Shown here piece after piece: positions 56,907 through 64,000 of a stretch of DNA of 64,000 bases. This DNA is from Adiantum capillus-veneris (lineage: Eukaryota > Streptophyta > Polypodiopsida > Polypodiales > Pteridaceae). Every line of letters starts with the position of its first letter. Within the stretch, counting starts at the first letter, position 1. The position numbers were made by a program, and so were the translations under genes. The stretch is taken from NCBI GenBank assembly GCA_014529385.2, contig CM043958.1:84915025-84979024 (forward strand), given 5' to 3'. The notes below the pieces were generated by a model, which did no database searches, had not been told where the DNA came from, and saw only the letters and a program-made list of their open reading frames with translations.

Positions 56907-57208
56907 AGTCATCTACATCGACATTCATCGCAAAGAAGTCATTCACATCAAGGAAGGGAAGCAAACGGTGAGACCTCTTTTCCGTAAAGAAACTACAGTC
57001 AAAGTTATAACTCCAAAGTGGCCTAAAGGGGCTGCTCGAGCCAAAGGCAAGGAGAAGATAAGCCAGTCTGGAAACACATGACCCCGAAGGGAGAAGCATC
57101 TGGCCAAGCAAGTGCTTCAAGCTCAGAAAGCTGGGTTGTACCCAGTTTTCCAAAGAGAAAGTCATCCGAAGCTAAGCGGCGAAAGGCGCCTACCGATTTG
57201 CACGACGC

Positions 57209-57604
57209 ATGCGAGTGCTACCAATCCACTTCGACAATCCGGAAGAAGTGGTAAGAAGATTCCCATGTCCTAGAGAAGAGTGGTTCGGCTACTGCTCTCG
57301 CTGTTTTGGAAAGAGAGTGGAGGATCTTCCTCCTCTCCCTATACAACTTATCCTGAAGAAGCTCTCTACCACGGGAGAAACCCAGTGGGCTGGGGACGAG
57401 TTGCAGCTGAATGGAGTAGAATTCATGCAACACGCCGACTACGGAAATTACCTGCAATTGTTGCTAGCCAAGAGGTTGGGAGTGGTCAGACGCGTCGCCA
57501 TCACCCCGTACGTGCTGAGCAACGAAGGAAAGGTAGAGCCCATGAAAGGCGACGACCTATTGTGGATGTGCCGACTCATCAACACGGGCACGGTAAGAGT
57601 ATAA
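57209..57604 (+). CDS. 131-aa ORF, unrecognised
   Basis: Begins MRVLPIHFDNPEEVVRRFPC and contains WFGYCSRCFGKRVEDLPPLP and FMQHADYGNYLQLLLAKRLG. Composition is that of a folded protein with a C-x2-C pair. I cannot name a family. It follows the zinc-knuckle ORF in another frame and precedes ~350 bp of non-coding DNA (57605-57953) before gag. It may be part of one broken leader protein with the preceding ORF. Confidence 0.4.
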   Translation: MRVLPIHFDNPEEVVRRFPCPREEWFGYCSRCFGKRVEDLPPLPIQLILKKLSTTGETQWAGDELQLNGVEFMQHADYGNYLQLLLAKRLGVVRRVAITPYVLSNEGKVEPMKGDDLLWMCRLINTGTVRV

Positions 57605-57953
57605 GTAAGTATTTTATCCTCTGTGCATGATGGAAAACGGGCCAATGGCATTCCCGTTCAGATTCTTGCAGCATATGCATGTGAATATCTATGTAGATAG
57701 GAAAGTCTTCTACCAACAGAAGATCGTACACCTATTCGGTGCGGCGGTACTAGGAGAAATCCTCAATTCCCCGAACCCTATCATTCTCCCCATATTAGAT
57801 TACCATCATTCCTTTAATGTTTCTATCTTTATCTTGTTTTAACCTATCCACCCACCCCTGTAAAAAGCTGCTATGAGCCGCTACAGTTAATGTAATGTTA
57901 AAAAAAAAAAGGAAAAAAAGAAAAAGAGGTTTGTAATTTCCTGAGTCACTACC

Positions 57954-58757
57954 ATGGCAAGTGTTTCTTTCCCCACGTTCAGTGGAAAGAAGGGAGAGGA
58001 TCTCACCACCGACTTTTTGGATGATTTCAACATTGCTTGTATCGTCTCCAACAAAGATGACGACGCTTCACGACTTAGAATTTTTCCTCTACTGATGAAA
58101 GTAGAGACCAAGTCCTGGTATAATGCATTGCCCCAGGTCACCAAGAATGCATGGGATGTGTTAATGGATGCTTTTGTAAAGAGGTTTGGTGGAGGCACAA
58201 CCTCGGAGAGGCTATGGCAGTTACTGACAGAATTAAAGCAGGGAGGCCTGCTGGAGTATGCCACCTACGAGTCTAAATTTGTGGACTTATGGGAGAGATG
58301 GGTTGCTTCACTGGAGGAAGGTGAAGGAGCGCCTAGTTTCCTAAAGAAGGACCGTTTCATTGCTGGTCTATGGTCGCCTCTTAGAGAGAAGGTGAAGGGA
58401 AGGTTTCCTGCAACATATGAGTTGGCAGTCGAAGTAGCCCGCCTTAAAGACAAGAAGCTACGCATGCAAGCAAGAGTAAACGAGTCAGAGGAAACAAGCT
58501 CGGCCCAACCAACCCCAGTGACTGCAACAGCCAATCATAGAGTCCAACCGCAGGAGGCATCAGAAGAGCAAGACCTGCTGAGTCGTATCACCACCCAACT
58601 AGAGAGTTTATCTGTGCATCTGGTGCAGCAAGGGCATGCACCTGGCAGGAACCCAGAACAAGGAAGAGGACAACGAAGGCATAACCCAGAGTACCACTGT
58701 GACAACTACGGGGAAGATGGTCATGAAATGTACTACTGCCCACACCCAAAGAGGTAG
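57954..58757 (+). CDS. Retrotrans_gag-like capsid protein
   Basis: 267 codons from the ATG at 57954. The capsid core matches plant LTR-element gag: KSWYNALPQVTKNAWDVLMD (residues ~45-64), AFVKRFGG, ERLWQLLTELKQGG, YESKFVDLWERW, KDRFIAGLWSPLREKVKGRF. The C-terminus has a nucleocapsid-like CDNYGEDGHEMYYC (~247-260) in which the second Cys of the CCHC motif is Tyr (TAC). The product would package the element's RNA in virus-like particles. The TAG at 58755 is followed by an open, Pro-rich stretch in the same frame, a second TAG at 58893, and then the next ORF, so the two may once have been, or still be by readthrough, one protein. Confidence 0.75.
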   Translation: MASVSFPTFSGKKGEDLTTDFLDDFNIACIVSNKDDDASRLRIFPLLMKVETKSWYNALPQVTKNAWDVLMDAFVKRFGGGTTSERLWQLLTELKQGGLLEYATYESKFVDLWERWVASLEEGEGAPSFLKKDRFIAGLWSPLREKVKGRFPATYELAVEVARLKDKKLRMQARVNESEETSSAQPTPVTATANHRVQPQEASEEQDLLSRITTQLESLSVHLVQQGHAPGRNPEQGRGQRRHNPEYHCDNYGEDGHEMYYCPHPKR

Positions 58758-58901
58758 AATTTCAATAGAGGGGGGAGACAGAATCAGATCTCTCCACCAA
58801 GAGCAAGACCACCGCCACTCAGGCAACCAATCCCACCTGTTCAAATCACACCACCAGCGGTGCAACCACAACTGGCCACACCAATTCGACGCTAGTCACC
58901 A

Positions 58902-60431
58902 ATGCAACCACCACCACAATCACCACTTACAATCATCCTACGCCCACCACCGATTGGTACCCACACACCAAGTATCATTGGTCTTGCAGAAGAGGTCAAG
59001 ATGAGTGTAACAGAAGAAGGATCAAGTAAGAAGACTATTCAAAGAACTGAAGCAGTGGAACAAGAGGTTAAAGAATCAAAAGATGCTACCCAGGTGGGGG
59101 AGGTAAGTCAAGAAAATTGTGTTACAAATGTGAGTACATCTTTAACCTTGAATGAAATAGGCACCAAAGCGATGAATCGACAACATTGGGCAGTAAGGGT
59201 AAGAAGGTGTAAAGTGTTGATTAGGCCTCATCAGAGTAAGAGGAATGCAAAGGTCATGAAAGATACAAGAGAAGAGGAAGACCAGCCTGCTAGCAAGGCT
59301 TTGCAGAAGGTGGACAACATATCAAGCAAAGGGGAGGGCTTTGAAAACGGAAGCCTGTGCACCATCATGGACCAAGGACAGTGTAGCAAGCTAAAGGAAT
59401 CTTGCATCAAGGCAGTTTCACTTAAGGACCATAACGAAGAGGTAAGTATGACTGAAGGTTTGGAGTTGGATATTGCTCCAGAGGCTTGGCAGCCGAGTAA
59501 AACTTTATTGTGTAGTGTTATAGACTTGGAGATGGGTAATGCCTCTATTCTACTGAAGGGTGTTATAAACTTGGAGATGGGTAATGCCTCCAGTTTATGT
59601 GAGGGTGTTCAGAGTAAGTTTGATGATCAATATGCTGCCAACCTTTTAAGGATGTTCCAAACTCCTCCACAACACAGCATTGTGTTTGCATGGGATGCAT
59701 CAGACCTATGGCTATGGCTAGCTGCTCTAACATATAGAGAGAAGATCAGTATGGAGATAAGAGCAAAGGAGCCATGGATAGACAAAAGCCTAATAGAATG
59801 CAAGAAGGAAGACCTCATTCGCAATTTGGTACAATTTTTTACAAATAGTGCATCCTCTCTTTGGAGAAAGGTAAGTGGATTACGCTTGAATTTAAGCCGC
59901 AAGGTAGGTGGCTTTCTATTAGCATCAGTAAAGGAAGCTGACATGTTTGAGCACACCCAAAAGAAGCATGATATGCTTGCAGTTTTTTCTAGTCATGGCA
60001 GTAAGCAGGACTCTGAAGACAACTTGAGCTCACCACACCAACAAGGCGGCCATATATGGTGGATTCTTGGTACACTCTTGGGAATCATAATTTTCGGTTC
60101 TGTCTTTGCAGGAGCCAAGATGCTCATTTCCCCTCTCGCTACTGGTGGTTACAAATTTGGTCCAATTTGGCATGCAAATTTTATTGTTCGGACACTGCAG
60201 ACAATGATCCTATTTTTCACTTGGGATCCAGGAGGACAGTGGCACAAAGTTCTGGAAGCCATGGGCTTCCCCTTTAATCAACCGACACTATTCCAAGAAA
60301 CAAGCTATCACCCGGACCTGTTACAGATCAACGAATATCCTAGAAATCTCACCAATGGCCAAATGGAATGGATAGTTCAGAAGGCAACTCGATATCGGAT
60401 CCTACAGCTAAGCGGAAGAAGAAACAGATGA
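58902..60431 (+). CDS. 509-aa ORF with a C-terminal transmembrane segment, unrecognised
   Basis: An intact long ORF. The first ~30 residues are Pro-rich; residues ~35-190 are charged and Ser/Lys/Glu-rich; an internal duplication VIDLEMGNAS/VINLEMGNAS lies near 208-232. A folded region with DASDLWLWLAALTYREK (near 266) follows. At about residues 385-408 a strongly hydrophobic helix (WWILGTLLGIIIFGSVFAGAKML) is a good transmembrane span, preceded by a polar stretch and followed by ~100 residues. There is no signal peptide at the N-terminus. It takes the place of pol between gag and the PPT. The position recalls env-like ORFs of some plant LTR elements, but no homology is recognised and a captured host gene is equally possible. 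Confidence 0.6.
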   Translation: MQPPPQSPLTIILRPPPIGTHTPSIIGLAEEVKMSVTEEGSSKKTIQRTEAVEQEVKESKDATQVGEVSQENCVTNVSTSLTLNEIGTKAMNRQHWAVRVRRCKVLIRPHQSKRNAKVMKDTREEEDQPASKALQKVDNISSKGEGFENGSLCTIMDQGQCSKLKESCIKAVSLKDHNEEVSMTEGLELDIAPEAWQPSKTLLCSVIDLEMGNASILLKGVINLEMGNASSLCEGVQSKFDDQYAANLLRMFQTPPQHSIVFAWDASDLWLWLAALTYREKISMEIRAKEPWIDKSLIECKKEDLIRNLVQFFTNSASSLWRKVSGLRLNLSRKVGGFLLASVKEADMFEHTQKKHDMLAVFSSHGSKQDSEDNLSSPHQQGGHIWWILGTLLGIIIFGSVFAGAKMLISPLATGGYKFGPIWHANFIVRTLQTMILFFTWDPGGQWHKVLEAMGFPFNQPTLFQETSYHPDLLQINEYPRNLTNGQMEWIVQKATRYRILQLSGRRNR

Positions 60432-60456
60432 GCTAGAGGCATGAATGCCTCTAGCC

Positions 60457-60468
60457 AAAAGGGGAGGG
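60457..60468 (+). other. polypurine tract of the pol-less element
   Basis: AAAAGGGGAGGG, four bases before the 3' LTR at 60473. Confidence 0.8.
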
Positions 60469-60472
60469 CTAA

Positions 60473-61784
60473 TGATGGGGGCTTTTCACAAGCCAAGCTC
60501 CCATACCCCTCTTCTCTCGTCCCCACCCCATGAAAACCCCCTCTTAGGGAGGGAGTGATAAAAAGCATTGGAAAAAGTAAGAAAAAAATAAAGTATGACT
60601 ATGTAAATATATGAGAAAGGTAAAATTGGCCACCTCATGCCTGCGGGGCAGCCCATCCCCACCTTGCCTCCTTTTTCTTCACTATTGCCCCGCCGTGTGT
60701 CCCTTTTCCTCTCCTCCACTCAAAAGGTCAACCCCCTCTCTCTTCCCCTTGTCCTTTCTCCTTTCTCTCTCCCCTCAAGCTACCCCACCTCTCACCAATA
60801 ATGCATTATAACTCACCAATAATGCACCAACTCACATGCAACTTACCCTATCTTCCAAAATAGTATACCCCACCCCCTCTTTCTCTCTCCTATCATATCC
60901 CATGACCCAAATACCCCCCTCTCTCTCTAAAGGGCGCCATGTCTCTTGTCTTGTAGCTAAATAACCTCCCCCACACTCACACACACTCAGTTTCACTGAA
61001 AAAGGTGCCCACAGACCCATCCCCACCCAGTGGTTACCTGATTTTTCTTGTGTTCACACACTCTGCACACAGATTCACCTGTGAACACACTCCCCCTCTC
61101 TCCCCTCTTGTAATTACTCCATGTCACCTCTCACTTTTTTTCATCAACCCATCTCTCTCTTAGTCTCTCTCTCATGAGACTGCTGTTTTGGCACATATAC
61201 ACACAGTCAGACAAGCGGGGCCCACAGTCACATGGCCTATGTAGATAATGATTTCTTCATTTCTAAATTCTAGAATTTCTCCCCCCCCCTCCTCCCCTAT
61301 ATAAAGAGGGGTCACCATCACACTAAATACACACACCATCACCAAAGAACACACTATGCACTGTGTGTGCGTAGTGCACACACACACACCCACACCATCA
61401 CCATCACCATCACCGCAATCACCATGCTCGTCTTGAGCATGACCTCTACACCCTTGGGCTATGGAAGATGAAGGGCAACTAAATGAAGGATGATGGCCAT
61501 AACCCTCGTGTGAGTCTTCGCCATCAACTCCCACCTATCCGCCATGTGCTCTACCACGCTCTCCCTTCTCATTCCCCTACCCTATGCTCCCCATTTCATC
61601 GCCTTATTCTCTAAATAAAGCTTGAGGTTTTGTGAGTATGTTTTCTTGCAATGTTTTGCCCATGTGAGGTGTGCGAAATCGCCACCTACTCTTGTGTTTG
61701 GAGTGAGCTTGTGTATGTGTGAAGGGTGTGCGGATTCGCCATCCTTTTGTGGTGCCTAAGTACTAAGCCGCTATACCCCCTCCC

Positions 61785-61823
<39 letters not shown>

Positions 61824-62032
61824 ATCTCATTCCCTTTCCTTTTCATCATTACTCCCAAGCATCCATCTCTCTTGGATGAAAACTTTGTTATGGTGGTGTG
61901 TTGTTTGCGTCCTAGCCGCTAAAGCTAGGTGGTGCTCCTTGTTCGCTTTACCGTGACAGGCTCGAGGCGCGCCATTCTGTCCCCGGTGTTTTAGAGGCCG
62001 TCGGGGGTTCAGGGTTCGCTTTGCTCTCTTCA
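60473..62032 (+). repeat. 3' LTR of the pol-less element
   Basis: 1560 bp, collinear with the 5' LTR. Differences include a 6-bp addition near 60495 (AAGCTC), a few-bp deletion near 61118, microsatellite length changes and scattered substitutions. The last bases read CTCTTCA against CCCGTCA in the 5' LTR. Confidence 0.92.
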
Positions 62033-64000
62033 CCACATAGTCGCCAACAACACCTGGTTGGCAACTATTACTCTACCAGCCAGCGAAAGTCGTGTTGAGC
62101 TCCAATGTAACAGCTTTCTCCTGATGGACAGGAGAAGAGGAGCAATCTGTTGCTCGGGGGACAAGTCCAGACCAACCTGACAACCCAAGTACCGAACTGC
62201 AGTCCCTAGAGGAATCCACCTGAAACCCTCTCCTGGCATCCAATCTGGCACAGGAGCACTGCCAACCGAGAAAGCCATTGTCTTTCTCCAGTTGATCAAT
62301 GCGACCGATGCACAGCAGAAGGTCTCCAAAGCCTGCTCACATCTGTGTAGATTGGCCTCCTGGCCCTCTAAGTACAAGGCTGAGTCGTCGGCAAACTTAG
62401 CGTCCAGAAGCTCATCTCCCCGTATAGGGAGTGCTAAGCCTCTCAAACCAACCTGCTATGCCACCAAAAATCTGCTCATCGCCTCTGCATAGAACAGAAA
62501 GAGAAAAGGGGCAAGAGGACAACCTTGTCTGACCGAACGTGTGAGCATGAAGTGCTCACCTCTACCTCCTGCCAACAGCACCTGACTGTGAGCCTGTCTG
62601 TACAAAGCTGACACCCCTCTGATCCAAGCATCTGAGAAGCCCATCCTGCGTAGCGTGCCCTCTAGAAAGTCCCAGTCAACTCTGTCGTATGCCTTCTCAA
62701 AATCGAGAAGAAGAATCACAAGGTCCTCCCCACGGAGCCGTGCAAGGGCAGAAGCCTCCCAAAAAGTGAAGATGTTGTCAAGGATACTGCGTTCCTTGAC
62801 AAAACCTGTCTGAGTCCCATGTATAAGGCTCTCCAAAAGTGGATGAATCCTCAAACTCAGAGCCTTGGCAAGAATTTTGTAGGCTGAGTTGAGAATGGTG
62901 ATGGGGCGCCACTGTCGAATCTCATCCAAGGAGCCACCCTCCTTTGGAATGAGGTAAATCAGGCCCTCACTCATGCTATCCGGCATCACTCCTGTGTGCA
63001 AAATGTACTGAAAGGCACTACAAAGATCTGGGCCAAGCAGGTCCCAGTACTCCAAGAGGAAGCTGGGAGTCAGCCCATCCTCACCTGGACAGCTACCACG
63101 AGGGAGGGCCCTAAGAGCCGTGTGCAGCTCCTCAAGCTGAAGAGGTATCTCTAGCCTCTGGCGCATCTCCTCAGTCACAAGACAAGGCATCTGTGCCCAA
63201 ACCTGCTCCCTGTATGCATCCTGTCTCTCTGACTTGGGCTCAGCCGACAGTAACTCACTGTAAAAGTCAGTAGCAACTGCACGCATATCCTCTGGCTCAC
63301 AAACAACTGACCCATCGGGTCTCCTCAACTGATTGACCTTGGCATGCGAGTGCCAAGGTCCCACTGTCTCAAAAAGAGCACCTGTCACTCTGTCACCCAC
63401 CTGAGTCCACTGAGATGCCTGTCGGTGAAAGGCAAACTCATGGCACCTCTCCTCTGTGCAAGCAAGCTCCTGTCGAGCCTGCTGTAACTGCTCCTCCAAC
63501 CATGGGCTGTCTGGATGCTGCTCCTACATCCTCTGTAGTGAAGCAATGCCTCGTCTGAGACGCTGCTCCTCCTCTCTCGCTGCAGCCCGTCGAGCCAGAG
63601 ACTCCTGGAGAAAGAAGTGGCTAAGCTGAGCTAGGCCTGAGGCCACTCTGTCTGCAGGTGGAGCTTGGCTGTCCATGCCCTCTGTCCATAGAGCCTCGAC
63701 CCTCTCTCTGAGTGCTGAGTCCAACAAGACCCGCTCTGGGATGCGAAGCATCGTGCTCCCACTCCTCTGCCTGTCTGCCACTGTGAGGATCACTGGTGCA
63801 TGGTCCGAGAAGGATGTCCGTGCCAAGATGCCCACTGATCCCCCCAAGTCACTGAAGTGGTCACTAGTGTAGAAGCGATCTATGCGCGATAGATTCACTC
63901 CTCCCACTCTGCGGTCCGATCTAGAGAAGGCAAGACTCTCTGGAGGCCTCACAAAGCCAGAATGCTGCCATGTGTCCGAGACCCTCAAAGTCATACACAA
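62033..64000 (-). pseudogene. LINE-B copy 2 ORF2: endonuclease end and reverse transcriptase
   Basis: 63524-64000 gives the endonuclease end (RIDRFYTSDHFSDLGGSVGI, TSFSDHAPVILTVADRQ). 62456-63499 is a 347-codon open frame with a coiled linker and RT blocks: LPRGSCPGEDGLTPSF, EGLIYLIPKEGG, RQWRPITILNSAYKIL, GTQTGFVKERSILDNIF, LLLDFEKAYDRVDWDF, VRQGCPLAPFLFLFYAE. After a stop near 62456 the frame of 62446 carries the catalytic FADD (~62395-62384) and NLHRCEQALETFC. This is the best-preserved LINE-B RT here; the LTR element cuts it at 62032. Confidence 0.85.

Larger units (their letters stand above)
55003..62032 (+). mobile_element. pol-less LTR retrotransposon with gag and a membrane-protein ORF
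   Basis: 7.03 kb. LTRs at 55003-56573 and 60473-62032 start TGATGGGGGC and end in (G/T)TCA, with roughly twenty substitutions between them by eye (about 1-2%). A candidate PBS follows the 5' LTR and a PPT precedes the 3' LTR. The target duplication is CCAC (54999-55002 and 62033-62036), or ACCAC if the last LTR base is A-less. The 3.9-kb internal region codes for gag-like and unrecognised proteins but shows no protease, RT, RNase H or integrase motif on either strand. It must have used enzymes in trans. It is inserted in LINE-B copy 2. Confidence 0.93.
53020..64000 (-). mobile_element. LINE-B copy 2, split by a pol-less LTR element, open at right edge
   Basis: On the minus strand the element enters at the right edge within the endonuclease, continues through RT to 62033, resumes at 55002 after the LTR element, and ends with a 3' UTR and poly(A) (a T run at 53020-53029 on plus). 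Sequence flanking the LTR element joins as GTACCAC-ATAG, matching copy 1 at 43079-43092 (GTACCACGTAG). Confidence 0.88.

Overview
This window is a stretch of plant nuclear genome made mostly of nested transposable elements, with one recognisable host gene. Plant signals: (i) a chromodomain-type Ty3/gypsy element primed by the plant initiator-Met PBS TGGTATCAGAGC, whose LTRs carry plant-type telomere motifs (CCCTAAA/CCCTAA); (ii) a SMARCAL1/CHR18-like annealing helicase gene with a plant-like exon series; (iii) long (GA)n/(CT)n tracts. The TE density, the very long intron and a Penelope-like reverse transcriptase would fit a large-genome non-angiosperm such as a fern, but the species cannot be fixed from the sequence.

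Layout: 0-1.5 kb, a decayed unrecognised coding region (- strand). 4.0-8.4 kb, a nearly full-length but broken LINE (family A, + strand). 9.4-12.4 kb, gene-poor DNA with three tRNA-like, SINE-like cores associated with short repeated motifs. 12.57-14.98 kb, the first four exons of the SMARCAL1-like gene (+). A further 60-bp exon of the same gene lies at 31.90 kb, so the gene appears to span at least 19 kb. The interval between holds a Penelope-like RT (16.9-17.7), a Ty3/gypsy element (18.4-23.0) followed by a G/C-rich minisatellite and a 682-aa extra ORF (24.5-26.5), a LINE-B fragment, and an inverted gag fragment of the same Ty3 family with the same minisatellite (28.3-31.0).

33-41 kb holds two decayed Ty3/gypsy elements, the first broken by two small inserts with GGAACGG/GTACGG subrepeats and followed by a reverse-oriented LTR. 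The second is cut inside its chromodomain region by LINE-B copy 1 (41.4-52.6, -). That LINE is split by a chromovirus with LTRs, PBS, PPT and a 5-bp duplication TCGCG (44.52-49.97). LINE-B copy 2 (53.0 to the right edge, -) is split by a young 7.0-kb LTR element (55.00-62.03).

The most interesting object is that 7.0-kb element. It has near-identical LTRs, a candidate PBS, a PPT and a short target duplication, but no protease, reverse transcriptase or integrase. It encodes a Retrotrans_gag-like protein, then, in the same frame after two amber stops, a 509-codon ORF with one strong transmembrane segment, plus leader ORF pieces with an intact CCHC zinc knuckle. It looks like a recently mobile, gag-only, trans-mobilised retroelement carrying an unrecognised membrane-protein ORF. 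Also notable: the 3' accessory ORF of the Ty3 element at 24.5 kb, the telomere-repeat-bearing LTRs, and an ATGA stop-start overlap between ORF1 and ORF2 of LINE-B.
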